A stretch of DNA of 64,000 nucleotides from Arthrobacter sp. EPSL27 (GTDB lineage Bacteria > Actinomycetota > Actinomycetes > Actinomycetales > Micrococcaceae). Numbering within the stretch: position 1 is the first letter of the stretch; the number at the start of each line of letters is the position of its first letter. The notes beneath the pieces are model-generated. The model saw nothing but the letters and a program-made list of their open reading frames with translations. It did no database searches and had not been told where the DNA came from. Shown piece by piece: positions 41,645 through 50,553 of this stretch. The stretch is taken from positions 1,027,774-1,091,773 of the forward strand of contig NZ_LNUT01000005.1 in assembly GCF_001512305.1 (NCBI RefSeq), given 5' to 3'. The position numbers and the translations under genes are program-made.

Positions 41645-42598
41645 GTGAGCAACCAAATCCCCGCCAAGGTATCGGACGTCTTTGACCCCACCCGCTGGCG
41701 CACTGTGTCCGGCTTTGACGACTTCCAGGACATGACGTACCACCGGCAGGTGGAGCGGTCCGCGGACGGCACCGTGGTGCGGGACCTGCCCACGGTCCGC
41801 ATCGCCTTCAACCGGCCCGAGGTGCGCAACGCGTTCCGCCCGGGCACCGTGGACGAGCTTTACCGCGCCATGGACCATGCCCGGATGACCCCGGACGTCG
41901 CCACCGTGCTGCTCACCGGCAACGGCCCCTCCGCCAAGGACGGCGGCCACTCCTTCTGCTCCGGCGGGGACCAGCGGATCCGGGGCCGGGACGGGTACCG
42001 GTACGCGGAGGGTGAGACGCAGGAAACCATCGACCCCGCCCGCGCCGGCCGGCTGCACATCCTGGAAGTCCAGCGGCTCATGCGCACCATGCCCAAGGTG
42101 GTGATCGCTGTCGTCAACGGCTGGGCCGCCGGCGGCGGGCACTCGCTGCACGTCGTCTCCGACCTGACCATCGCCTCCCGCGAGCACGGCAAGTTCAAGC
42201 AGACCGACGCCACCGTGGGAAGTTTCGACGCCGGCTACGGCTCCGCGCTGCTGGCCCGCCAGATCGGCCAGAAGGCCGCGCGGGAGATCTTCTTCCTGGC
42301 CCGCGAATATTCCGCCGAGGACATGGTCCGGATGGGCGCCGTCAACGAGGCCGTAGACCACGACGGGCTCGAGGAGGTGGCCCTGGAGTACGCCGCGGAC
42401 ATCGCCCGGCAGTCGCCGCAGGCCCTCCGGATGCTCAAGTTCGCCTTCAACCTGGCCGACGACGGCCTGGCCGGCCAGCAGGTCTTCGCCGGCGAAGCCA
42501 CCCGGCTCGCCTACATGACGGACGAGGCGGTGGAAGGCAAGGATGCCTTCCTGGAGAAGCGCGATCCGGACTGGTCCAGGTTCCCGTACTACTTCTAA
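41645..42598 (+). CDS. menB: 1,4-dihydroxy-2-naphthoyl-CoA synthase
   Basis: Closes the second ring of the naphthoate head group of menaquinone from o-succinylbenzoyl-CoA. The 317-residue crotonase has the MenB-specific DMTYHRQVE, FNRPEVRNAFRPGTVDEL and SGGDQRIRGRDGY segments, an oxyanion hole at WAAGGGHSL, and VGSFDAGYGS near the catalytic loop, ending with KRDPDWSRFPYYF as in other MenB proteins. GTG start; TAGACT at 41633-41638 is 6 nt upstream, so likely leaderless. It heads menB-menE. Confidence 0.96.
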   Translation: MSNQIPAKVSDVFDPTRWRTVSGFDDFQDMTYHRQVERSADGTVVRDLPTVRIAFNRPEVRNAFRPGTVDELYRAMDHARMTPDVATVLLTGNGPSAKDGGHSFCSGGDQRIRGRDGYRYAEGETQETIDPARAGRLHILEVQRLMRTMPKVVIAVVNGWAAGGGHSLHVVSDLTIASREHGKFKQTDATVGSFDAGYGSALLARQIGQKAAREIFFLAREYSAEDMVRMGAVNEAVDHDGLEEVALEYAADIARQSPQALRMLKFAFNLADDGLAGQQVFAGEATRLAYMTDEAVEGKDAFLEKRDPDWSRFPYYF

Positions 42599-42608
42599 GG
42601 CGACGCAC

Positions 42609-43754
42609 GTGACTGCTGTGAACATCGAGCCTGCCCTCGCGGCGCTGGCCGCTGCCCTCCGCGGCGAGGGTCCCGCCGTCGAACTTTCCGCCGGGGAGGA
42701 CGGCTCGCCGCTGGTGACCCTGGTGGAGACCGGCGTCGAGGACGCCGCCGTTGTGGTGCGGACCTCCGGATCCACGGGCACGCCCAAGGCGACCGTACTG
42801 CCCCTTGACGCGCTGGCGGCCTCCTCCATGGCCACCGCCCTGGCGCTCAAGGGCGAGGGCCAGTGGCTGCTGGCCCTGCCGGTGCAGTACGTGGCCGGCG
42901 TGCAGGTGCTGGTCCGCTCGCTCTTCGCTGGCACCCGGCCGTGGGCGATGGACATGTCCTCCGGTTTCACCCCGGAGGCGTTCACGGCGGCCGCGCTGGA
43001 GCTCACCGACAAGGTGCGCTTCACGTCGCTGGTGCCCACCCAGCTGCAGCGGCTGCTCGACGCGCCGTCGGCCGAGACGCTGGCTGTCCTGCGCCGCTTC
43101 AACGGAATCCTGCTGGGCGGCGGCCCGGCCTCCCCCGCCCTGCTCGATACCGCCCGCGACGCCGGCGTCCGCGTGGTGACCACCTACGGCTCCGCCGAGA
43201 CCTGCGGCGGCTGCGTCTACAACGGCGTGCCGCTCGACGGCGTCGAGGTGAAGCTCGCCGAGGACGGACGCATCCTGCTGGGCGGCGCCACCATCGCCGC
43301 CGGCTACCTCGGGGCCCCGGACCTGACGGCGGAGGCGTTCGTGGAGGACGGCGGCGTGCGCTGGTACCGGACCAACGACCTGGGCGAGCTGGACGAGAAC
43401 GGCAAGCTGACCGTCCTGGGCCGGGCGGACGACGTCGTGATCACCGGCGGCGTCAAGGTTTCCGCCGCGCATGTGCAGTCTGAGCTGGAACGGCTCGACG
43501 GCGTCCGGGCCGCCTTCGTCGCGGGGGTCCCGTCCGCGGAATGGGGCCAGGCCCTGGCCGCGTACGTGGCGCTGGCCGACAGCTCGCCGCAGGGCATTGA
43601 GGGCTTTATGGCGGGCGCCTCCTGGGCCCCGTTGCTGGGTGCCATGGCCCCGAAGACCGTCCTCGCTGCCGGGGACCTGCTGATGCTGCCGAACGGAAAA
43701 CCGGACCGGCTTTCCATGACGGTTCGGCTCACCGAGCTGCATCAGGGAAAATAG
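42609..43754 (+). CDS. menE: o-succinylbenzoate--CoA ligase
   Basis: Makes o-succinylbenzoyl-CoA, the substrate of MenB. A 381-residue adenylate-forming enzyme that is shorter than Bacillus MenE (about 490), as is usual in actinobacteria. It has the P-loop RTSGSTGTPKATVLP, the MenE-like ALPVQYVAGVQVLVRS, YGSAETCGGCVYNG, and the hinge GRADDVVITGGVKV. The start is GTG 42609, 10 nt after menB; a second GTG at 42618 is possible. Confidence 0.93.
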   Translation: MTAVNIEPALAALAAALRGEGPAVELSAGEDGSPLVTLVETGVEDAAVVVRTSGSTGTPKATVLPLDALAASSMATALALKGEGQWLLALPVQYVAGVQVLVRSLFAGTRPWAMDMSSGFTPEAFTAAALELTDKVRFTSLVPTQLQRLLDAPSAETLAVLRRFNGILLGGGPASPALLDTARDAGVRVVTTYGSAETCGGCVYNGVPLDGVEVKLAEDGRILLGGATIAAGYLGAPDLTAEAFVEDGGVRWYRTNDLGELDENGKLTVLGRADDVVITGGVKVSAAHVQSELERLDGVRAAFVAGVPSAEWGQALAAYVALADSSPQGIEGFMAGASWAPLLGAMAPKTVLAAGDLLMLPNGKPDRLSMTVRLTELHQGK

Positions 43755-43803
43755 AGACGCCGGGCACCCCCGGAGTTCGCCAAACCAACACGAGGTACTG
43801 AAC

Positions 43804-44685
43804 GTGGCCACAGCCGCACAATGGATCCAAGGCGCCCGACTGCGCACCCTGCCGGCCGCGATCGCGCCTGTCCTGATCGGCACCGCGGCCGCGTACGAGA
43901 TGGACTCCTTCCGTCCGCTCAACGCCGTGCTGGCCGCGCTGGTGGCGCTGCTGCTGCAGATCGGCGTGAACTACGCCAACGACTACTCAGACGGCATCCG
44001 CGGCACCGACGAGGACCGTGTGGGCCCGCTCCGGCTGGTGGGTTCCGGCGCCGCGAAGCCCGAGCAGGTCAAGTATGCAGCGTTCGCCGCGTTCGGGCTG
44101 GCGATGGTGTGCGGCCTGGCCCTGGTGATCCTCTCGCAGACGTGGTGGCTGATCCTGGTGGGCATCGGCTGCGTCCTCGCAGCGTGGGGCTACACCGGCG
44201 GGAAAAACCCCTACGGCTATATGGGCCTGGGCGACCTGTTCGTCTTTGTGTTCTTCGGCCTGGTGGCCACCCTCGGCACCACGTACACGCAGGCGGGGCA
44301 GATCAGCCTCGCCGCGATCATCGGCGCCATCGGCACGGGCCTCATCGCGTGCGCGCTGCTGATGGCCAACAACGTCCGCGACATCCCCACCGACCGGAAA
44401 GCCGGGAAGAAGACCCTGGCCGTGCGGCTGGGCGACAAGCATGCCCGGGAGAGCTACGTGCTGATGCTGGCCGTCGCGATCCTGCTGCCGATCGTGCTGG
44501 CCCCCAGCCGGCCGTGGATGCTGATTGTGCTGCTGCTGATCCCGGCCAGCCTGATGCCGTCCTGGCTGATGATCTCCGGACGCCGCCGCAAGAGCCTGAT
44601 TCCGGTGCTCAAGCAGACGGGGCTGATCAACCTCGGCTACGCCGTCCTGTTCTCCCTCGGCCTGGTGCTGAGCCACGGGTTCTAG
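43804..44685 (+). CDS. menA: 1,4-dihydroxy-2-naphthoate polyprenyltransferase
   Basis: A 293-residue UbiA-family membrane enzyme with about eight helices that prenylates the naphthoate in menaquinone synthesis. The Asp-rich motifs are NYANDYSDGIRGTD (first) and NNVRDIPTDRKAGKKTLAVRLG (second). GTG start, 49 nt after menE. With menB and menE it forms the late menaquinone cluster; menD, menF and menC are not in the window. Confidence 0.95.
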   Translation: MATAAQWIQGARLRTLPAAIAPVLIGTAAAYEMDSFRPLNAVLAALVALLLQIGVNYANDYSDGIRGTDEDRVGPLRLVGSGAAKPEQVKYAAFAAFGLAMVCGLALVILSQTWWLILVGIGCVLAAWGYTGGKNPYGYMGLGDLFVFVFFGLVATLGTTYTQAGQISLAAIIGAIGTGLIACALLMANNVRDIPTDRKAGKKTLAVRLGDKHARESYVLMLAVAILLPIVLAPSRPWMLIVLLLIPASLMPSWLMISGRRRKSLIPVLKQTGLINLGYAVLFSLGLVLSHGF

Positions 44686-44737
44686 GGGTTTCGGGGCTGC
44701 CCTGGGGCTTGGAGTCCCCCGGCGCCCCTATTAGCTC

Positions 44738-45046
44738 TTAGGAGTCTTTGGGCCGGCTGTCGGTGTGGACGGTGATGTCCGGGTGCTTGTCGACCAGGCG
44801 GTCCTCGGCGTCGGCGTCATCAATCTCCCCGGCGCTGCGCAGCGGCTTGGCCTTGCCCGAGAAACGCTGGTGCAGGTTCGCGGCGGCAGCGTCCCGCTGC
44901 TTCTGGAAGAACAGGAAGCTGATCGCGAAAGCCATCATGCCCGCGCACAGGGCGGCGAGCAGCCAGCCGAGCTGGAGCCAGACGAACAGCGCAAACAGCG
45001 GCACAAACAGTGCCAGACGGATCAGGGAGTATTTCAGGAAAGCCAC
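44738..45046 (-). CDS. DUF4229 membrane protein
   Basis: A 102-residue protein with two membrane helices in the first 50 residues (LKYSLIRLALFVPLFALFVW and a second), then a charged cytoplasmic tail with RDAAAANLHQRFSGKAK. DUF4229 genes are commonly found beside men genes in actinobacteria, with no known role. GTG start; TAAACT at 45053-45058, 6 nt upstream, indicates a leaderless transcript. Confidence 0.88.
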   Translation of the reverse strand: MAFLKYSLIRLALFVPLFALFVWLQLGWLLAALCAGMMAFAISFLFFQKQRDAAAANLHQRFSGKAKPLRSAGEIDDADAEDRLVDKHPDITVHTDSRPKDS

Positions 45047-45221
45047 GCTCCAAGTTTAGCCGTCCGGCGCCGCACCGGCCCACCAGGGGTGCATCTCCCC
45101 GCCTTCCAGCCAGGCCTCCCGCCCGGGCCGGCAGCCGGGCCGGCACTCGGGGTAAGGCTCCGGCGGCAGAGACCGGTGACTGGGAGAAGCCGGACGGGCG
45201 CCCGACGGCTAGACTGATTAC

Positions 45222-45632
45222 ATGCTCCGTGTAGTGGTTGTTGTCGCCGTTCTCGTCGTATTTGTCTACGGACTCATCGACCTGATCCGCACTGACCCGC
45301 GCCAGACCAAAGGCATCTCGAAACCGGCCTGGATTGTGGTGCAGATTGTCCTACCGGTGATCGGCGCCATTCTGTGGTTCCTCATCGGCCGCCCCCGCGG
45401 AACAGCTCCCTCGAGCGCCACCTACAGCCATCCGATCGCGCCCGACGACGACCCGGACTTCCTGCGCAACCTCGAGATCCGCCGCCGCAAGCAGGCCGAG
45501 GCCGACAGGCTGAAGAAGCTCAAGGACGAGCTCGACGCCAAGGAACGCAAGGCCGCCGAGGGCCAGCCGGACACCGAATCGGGCGACCCCCGCGGCAGCG
45601 GCGACACGCAGGGCACCGACGAGGTCAAGTAA
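45222..45632 (+). CDS. PLDc_N domain membrane protein
   Basis: A 136-residue protein with two membrane helices (VVVVVAVLVVFVYGLIDLI and IVVQIVLPVIGAILWFLIG) forming the PLD-nuclease N-terminal domain, and a long charged C-terminal tail (Lys/Glu/Asp-rich, likely helical). No phospholipase catalytic domain follows. TAGACT at 45210-45215 lies 6 nt before the ATG (leaderless type). Confidence 0.86.
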   Translation: MLRVVVVVAVLVVFVYGLIDLIRTDPRQTKGISKPAWIVVQIVLPVIGAILWFLIGRPRGTAPSSATYSHPIAPDDDPDFLRNLEIRRRKQAEADRLKKLKDELDAKERKAAEGQPDTESGDPRGSGDTQGTDEVK

Positions 45633-45751
45633 CCGCCGTCCCACTCCCGGCATAAGCCGCGCCTGTTCGCGGCCGCCTGCGACCGGCCCTACTCCTCCTC
45701 CACACTGTGGATAACGTCCGGGCGCCCTTCCGGCGGGCGCAGAATGCTCGT

Positions 45752-46741
45752 ATGCACTTGCCCAGCGAGCTTCCCCCGCAGCTGAAAAACCAACCTTTCA
45801 CCGTGGCCGAGGCCCGGGCGGCCGGGCTGAGCCGTCGTCGGACCCGCGCCCGGGACCTCGCCGCTCCGTGCCACGGCGTGCGCGCCCCGGTACCCACTCT
45901 TGACAGCTTGCTGGAACGGCTGCGTGCCCTGACCGCCGTGACGGGCGCTGTGGTGAGCCATCTGTCCGCGGCGGTGCTGTGGGGCTTCCCGCTGCCGCTG
46001 GCGCTCGTGAATCCGGCGCTGGTCCACCTGACCAGCGTTTCGGGGCGGCGGGCCGTGCGGTACAGGGGCGTCGTGGGCCACCAGCTATCGCTTGAACCGG
46101 ATGAAATCGTGGCGGGAGCCTGGGTGCGCTGCACGTCCCCGCTGCGTACCTGGTTCGACCTCACCGGCATCCTCAGCCTCGACGATCTGGTGATCGCCGG
46201 GGACTTCCTGGTGCGCCGGCGCGGCCCGCTCACCACGCTCGATGCCCTGGATGCGTTCCTCGCCGGGAAACGGGGGCGGACCGGCTACCGGCGTGCCCTG
46301 CGCGCCCGGTCGCTGATGCGCGCCAACACGGACTCCCCCAAGGAAACCGAACTCCGGTTGCTCCTGGTACGCCATGGCCTGCCCGAGCCCGCCATCAACG
46401 TCCCCCTTCTCGACCAGACCGGAGGGTGGATCGAGGACCCGGACCTTTCCTACCAGCGGGAAAAGATCGCAATCCAGTACGACGGCGGGCATCACGCCGA
46501 TCCGGCCCAGCGCCGCAGCGACATCTTCCGGGATGAAGCCGCCCGGGATGCCGGCTGGCGGGTTATCGTGCTGACGCAGCGGGACCTGGAACCCGGGCCA
46601 GCAGGAAGGGAGCCCTCGGCCGTGATCCGGGTACGCGCGGCGCTGACGGAGCGCGGCTGGACCGCGAAAGCCGGCCGGAGTTCACAGCGCAACACGGCAC
46701 CGCCTGACCACGGCCACCCATTTGCCACGAATGGCCGCTAA
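45752..46741 (+). CDS. Hypothetical protein, AbiEi/DUF559-like (endonuclease-fold C-terminus)
   Basis: A 329-residue protein. The N-terminal part (LPPQLKNQPFTVAEARAAGLSRRRT) looks like a winged-helix start of AbiEi-type antitoxin regulators. The C-terminal part (about 205-300) resembles Vsr/DUF559 restriction-endonuclease folds: TELRLLLVRHGLPEP, then DLSYQREKIAIQYDGGHH with an Asp/Glu pair and RDEAARDAGWRVIVLTQRD. This combination is common in Micrococcaceae and unassigned. No partner toxin gene is next to it. The last residues and the TAA stop are inside a family A palindrome. Start chosen at the ATG at 45752; a GTG at 45707 is possible. Confidence 0.72.
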   Translation: MHLPSELPPQLKNQPFTVAEARAAGLSRRRTRARDLAAPCHGVRAPVPTLDSLLERLRALTAVTGAVVSHLSAAVLWGFPLPLALVNPALVHLTSVSGRRAVRYRGVVGHQLSLEPDEIVAGAWVRCTSPLRTWFDLTGILSLDDLVIAGDFLVRRRGPLTTLDALDAFLAGKRGRTGYRRALRARSLMRANTDSPKETELRLLLVRHGLPEPAINVPLLDQTGGWIEDPDLSYQREKIAIQYDGGHHADPAQRRSDIFRDEAARDAGWRVIVLTQRDLEPGPAGREPSAVIRVRAALTERGWTAKAGRSSQRNTAPPDHGHPFATNGR

Positions 46742-46775
46742 GCGGGGTGGTTTAGCGGCCACTCGTGGCGAATCG
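46721..46775. repeat. Dispersed palindrome, family A, copy 3
   Basis: TTTGCCACGAATGGCCGCTA from 46721 faces TTTAGCGGCCACTCGTGGCG-AA ending about 46772. The 46741 stop codon of the upstream gene lies in the left arm. Next copy begins 86 nt further on. Confidence 0.85.
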
Positions 46776-46806
46776 ACGAGGCTCGCGGACCGGCACACAC
46801 CACCCG

Positions 46807-46858
46807 TTTGCCGCAAATGGCCGCTAAACGGGGTGGTTTAGCGGCCATTCGTGGCAAA
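46807..46858. repeat. Dispersed palindrome, family A, copy 4
   Basis: A long stem of about 23 bp with two mismatches: left arm from 46807 (TTTGCCGCAAATGGCCGCTA then AAC), right arm ending 46858 (GTTTAGCGGCCATTCGTGGC then AAA). It lies 31 nt from the convergent ccsB stop, and may end both transcripts. Confidence 0.85.
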
Positions 46859-46888
46859 TCGATGAGCGGGGACTCCCGGCGAGGGTGG

Positions 46889-47989
46889 TTACAGCCCCGA
46901 GTAGGAGTGCAGGCCGTTGAAGAACTGGTTCACGATGGTGAAGTTGAAGACCACGCAGAGGTAGCCCACAATCGACAGCCAGGCGGCGCGGGTTCCGGTC
47001 CAGCCACGGGTGGCACGGGCGTGCAGGTAGCCGGCGTAGACCACCCAGATCACGAACGTCCAGACTTCCTTGGTGTCCCAGCCCCAGAAGCGGCCCCAGG
47101 CCTTCTCGGCCCAGATGGCGCCGAACATCAGCGTGAACGTCCAGCCGACAAACGCGATGGCGTTGATCCGGTAGGAAAGGTTCTCCAGGCTCAGGGCGTT
47201 GGGCACCAGGCGCATGAAACCCAGCTTGTCGGCGCCGCCGGCCGCGATGGTCTTCTGCCGGTGCGACTGGACCAGCTGCAGGGCGGACATCGCAAAGGTC
47301 AGGGTGAACAGGGCCGAGGACAGCACGGCGATGGAGACGTGGATGATCAGCCAGTAGCTCTGCAGCGCCGGAACGAGGTGACCCACCGGGGTCCAGTACG
47401 CCACGGAGGCGGCCACCAGCATGACGATCGCCAGCCCCACCACGAACGTGCCCAGGAAGCGCAGGTCGCGGCGGACCAGCACCAGCAGGAAGACGGCCAC
47501 GGCCACGAACGCGCCCGTCGTCAGGAACTCGTACATGTTGCCCCACGGCACCCGGCCGGCTCCGATGGCCCGCGTGATGACGCCGGCCGCGTGAATGGCG
47601 GCGCCCAACACGGTCAGCGCGACGGCCACCCGGGCGGGGACGCGGCGTTCGGCGGCGTAGCGCATGTCGCCGTCGGCGGTCAGCCCGATGCCTGCGGCAT
47701 TCCCGGCGCCGCCGGCCGACGTCGGGCGTTCGGCCCGTCCCGCCGGTCCGGCCACGTCCGCCTCAGCCCGGTCAACGGCACCTGCGGAGGCCCCGACGCC
47801 GGCAGCCACGGGAACGCGGGCGGCGTCGGCACCCGAGAGCTCGGCGGCCTTCAGGTCAACGGCGCGCAGCGTCTTGCTGCTCTTGGCAAGGTCCCAGGCA
47901 AACGCGATGAAAGCCACCGTGTAGGTGCCGGCCGCGAGGAGCATAAACAACTCGCTGTACTGGCCCATGGTTTCGTTGATGGGGAGCAT
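46889..47989 (-). CDS. ccsB: Cytochrome c biogenesis protein CcsB (ResC/CcsA type)
   Basis: Part of the System II heme export and ligation complex for c-type cytochromes, at the membrane. The 366-residue protein has the WWD-domain sequence WGRFWGWDTKEVWTFV and conserved His residues (PHEFTH-like ones are replaced by the LHARATRGW and IHVSIAVLS segments). A variable Ala/Gly/Asp-rich insertion (about 30-110) separates the first helix from the rest. ATG overlaps the resB stop by one base (TAATG). Confidence 0.93.
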   Translation of the reverse strand: MLPINETMGQYSELFMLLAAGTYTVAFIAFAWDLAKSSKTLRAVDLKAAELSGADAARVPVAAGVGASAGAVDRAEADVAGPAGRAERPTSAGGAGNAAGIGLTADGDMRYAAERRVPARVAVALTVLGAAIHAAGVITRAIGAGRVPWGNMYEFLTTGAFVAVAVFLLVLVRRDLRFLGTFVVGLAIVMLVAASVAYWTPVGHLVPALQSYWLIIHVSIAVLSSALFTLTFAMSALQLVQSHRQKTIAAGGADKLGFMRLVPNALSLENLSYRINAIAFVGWTFTLMFGAIWAEKAWGRFWGWDTKEVWTFVIWVVYAGYLHARATRGWTGTRAAWLSIVGYLCVVFNFTIVNQFFNGLHSYSGL

Positions 47990-49785
47990 TACTGATCCTT
48001 CTTTGACTCGGAAGAGCCTGCTGATGACGGGATGAAGTCTGCTGTGGGGTTGCCGGGGAGCGTGGCGTCCGCCCGGCCATTATCCGCTGTTCCGCTGGGA
48101 GCAGACTGGGAACCGTCGTCGAGCTTCCAGGCGCCGGCAAGCAGCTTCCGGATCGCGGCGGACTCGCCCGCAAGCCGGTGGTCCTCGCCGCGGGCCAGCA
48201 GCCCGTACTCCACCATGGTGCGGCCGTCCTCGTGGGTTCCGGTGCGGACCCAGACGCGGCGGCGGTTCACGTACAGCGACGTGACCAGGCCGGCCACCGC
48301 CAGGAGCGCAAAGATCAGCGCGTACAGCTGGCCGGGGTTGTGGTGGATGTCGACGCCGATGTAGCGCTTGACGCCGTCGAAGCTGATGGAGCCCTTGCCG
48401 TCGGGAAGCGTGTAGCTGGTGCCCGGGGCCAGGCTGATACCGCCGACGTCGAGGTTGCGGGCGTTGAGCGGCGTGAGTTTCTTGATGTCCATCTCGAAGA
48501 CGTTCTGCGGGGCGCCGCTGTCCAGTCCAAGGTCGCCGTAGAACGAGTTCAGGGTCAGCCTCGGGTTGAACAGCTCGGGATCACCGCTGTAGGACACGCC
48601 TTGGTCTGTGACCAAAGCCGTGGGCAGGAAGAATCCTTGGAATCCGAGCTGGTCCGGCTTGGCGTCCGGGACCTTGATGACCACGGAGGAGTAGTAATTG
48701 TCGCCCTGCAGCTTTGCCACCACGGGGCCCTGCAGGGCGACGTTGCCGGCGCCGTCGCGGATGGTGACCACCGGGGCGTAGCCGTTGCCGGTGAGGTACA
48801 TGCTGGTGCCGCCGAGGGTGAGGGGGTCGTTGACCTTCAGCACCTCTTTCTGGGCGGGTGCGTCCGGGGATTCCTTCGTGGTGACGTCGGCCTTGAAGTC
48901 GATGGGCTGGCCCACCTTGCCCTGGGATTCCCGGTCGAAGGTGATCTGGAACTTGTCCAGCTGCACCGAGTAGGGCTGCAGCTGGCTGCTCTGGAAGTTG
49001 GTTCCGGGCGAGAACTGGTCGTATCCGACCAGGGTGTTCACAAACGTGTCGCCCTCCACGAGGATGCGCTGTCCGCTGTATCCGAACAGGCCGCCGATGG
49101 CGACAGAGACGAGCACCCCGATCAGCGAGGTGTGGAACACCAGGTTTCCCACTTCGCGCAGGTAGCCGCGTTCGGCACCGAGCGACGGCCGGGCGCCGTC
49201 GGCGTCGCGGACGTCCACGCGGTAGCCGCGCTTCTTCAGCAGCCCGGCGGCGTCGGAAATGGCGCTCGACGCCGGGATCCCGGCGTCGGCGGGGATCACC
49301 AGTGTGCCGTATTCGGGCAGCCGGGACAGCCGGGCGGGGGTGCGCGGCGGCTGCGACCGCATGGCCTTGTAGTGTGCGATGGCGCGCGGGACGACGCAGC
49401 CGATCAGCGAGATGAACAGCAGGATGTAGATCGCCGAGAACCACACCGACGAGTACACATCGTAGAGCTGGAGCGCATCGAGGATCTTGCCGTAGTCCGG
49501 GTTGTCCTTGATGTACTGCGTGACGTTGGCGGGGTTGGCCGGGCGCTGCGGGAACAGCGAGCCCGGAACGGCCGCCACCGCGAGGAGCAGCAGCAGGAAC
49601 AGGGCCGTGCGCATGCTGGTCAGCTGGGTCCAGGCCCAGCGGAGCATGCCCATCGGGCCAAGCGCGGGCAGGACAGCTTCAGCCTTCGCCGCCGCCACGG
49701 GGCTGGCCGGCGTGGCTGCCTTAGTGCCTGTGCGCTTGCTGCCGTTGGCTGGGAGGTTCTTCTTTTCGTTCACTCGCTCGCTCAT
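47989..49785 (-). CDS. resB: Cytochrome c biogenesis protein ResB
   Basis: The large partner of CcsB/ResC. The 598-residue protein has helices at about 55-75 (TALFLLLLLAVAAVPGSLFP, with the family's PGSLFPQRP), 115-135, 215-235 and near 500, and a large extracellular domain between the last two. N- and C-termini carry Lys- and Ser-rich tails. Start overlaps the ccdA stop (TGATG reading). Second to last gene in the phosphatase-resA-ccdA-resB-ccsB unit. Confidence 0.94.
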   Translation of the reverse strand: MSERVNEKKNLPANGSKRTGTKAATPASPVAAAKAEAVLPALGPMGMLRWAWTQLTSMRTALFLLLLLAVAAVPGSLFPQRPANPANVTQYIKDNPDYGKILDALQLYDVYSSVWFSAIYILLFISLIGCVVPRAIAHYKAMRSQPPRTPARLSRLPEYGTLVIPADAGIPASSAISDAAGLLKKRGYRVDVRDADGARPSLGAERGYLREVGNLVFHTSLIGVLVSVAIGGLFGYSGQRILVEGDTFVNTLVGYDQFSPGTNFQSSQLQPYSVQLDKFQITFDRESQGKVGQPIDFKADVTTKESPDAPAQKEVLKVNDPLTLGGTSMYLTGNGYAPVVTIRDGAGNVALQGPVVAKLQGDNYYSSVVIKVPDAKPDQLGFQGFFLPTALVTDQGVSYSGDPELFNPRLTLNSFYGDLGLDSGAPQNVFEMDIKKLTPLNARNLDVGGISLAPGTSYTLPDGKGSISFDGVKRYIGVDIHHNPGQLYALIFALLAVAGLVTSLYVNRRRVWVRTGTHEDGRTMVEYGLLARGEDHRLAGESAAIRKLLAGAWKLDDGSQSAPSGTADNGRADATLPGNPTADFIPSSAGSSESKKDQ

Positions 49786-50540
49786 CAGATCGGCAATTTC
49801 ACATCGGTTTGGAACCAGTACTGCAGCTCAGAGACCCAGGTCCCCCACACGCCCGTGGCCATCAGCACGCCCAGCCCCACCAGGATTCCGCCACCGATGC
49901 GCTGGATGGCGAGCCGGTGCTTGCGGAAGAAGGACATCACGCCGATCCCGCGGCGCACGGCCAGGGCTATGAGCAGGAAGGGGATGCCCAGGCCCAGGCT
50001 GTAGACGAACGCCAGGAACGCCCCCTTGGCCGCCGAGGATCCGCCGGAGAGGCTTAGCAGCTGCACGGCCGAGTAGGTGGGGCCGATGCACGGCGCCCAG
50101 CCCAGGCCGAACGTGATGCCCAGCAGCGGGGCGCCCCAAAGCCCGGCCGGCGGCTTGGACTGGATTTTGGCGTCGCGCTGGAGCCAGCCGAAGCCGCCCA
50201 TGAACACCACGCCCATGATGATCACCAGGATCCCCAGGACCTGCGTGATCCAGGCGTTCTCGGAGCCGGTGATCAGCGTCCCCAGCTGCCCGAACGCGCC
50301 GCCCAGCAGCACAAAAATCACCGAGAAGCCCAGGACAAACAGCCCGATGCCCGCCAGCATGCGGCCGCGCTTCTGCTTCTGGAGGTCGACGCCGGTCAGT
50401 CCCGTGACGTAGCCCAGGTAACCGGGTACCAGGGGCAGCACGCAGGGCGACAGGAAGGAGACCAGGCCGGCCAGCAGTGCCACGGGGATGGCAAGCAGCA
50501 GCGATCCGCTCAGGATGGCTTCGGCGAAGGGGCTGTTCAC
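49785..50540 (-). CDS. ccdA: Cytochrome c biogenesis protein CcdA
   Basis: A 251-residue membrane protein with six helices that carries reducing power from cytoplasmic thioredoxin to ResA outside. The two redox Cys are in FLSPCVLPLVPGYLGYVTG and GWAPCIGPTYSAV. GTG start, 13 nt after resA. Member of the res operon. Confidence 0.95.
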   Translation of the reverse strand: MNSPFAEAILSGSLLLAIPVALLAGLVSFLSPCVLPLVPGYLGYVTGLTGVDLQKQKRGRMLAGIGLFVLGFSVIFVLLGGAFGQLGTLITGSENAWITQVLGILVIIMGVVFMGGFGWLQRDAKIQSKPPAGLWGAPLLGITFGLGWAPCIGPTYSAVQLLSLSGGSSAAKGAFLAFVYSLGLGIPFLLIALAVRRGIGVMSFFRKHRLAIQRIGGGILVGLGVLMATGVWGTWVSELQYWFQTDVKLPI

Positions 50541-50553
50541 GGCGGCGGCTCCG

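Noticed and set aside
45222..45632. Cardiolipin synthase / phospholipase D
   Set aside because: Only the N-terminal membrane domain (PLDc_N) is present; no HKD motifs in 136 residues.
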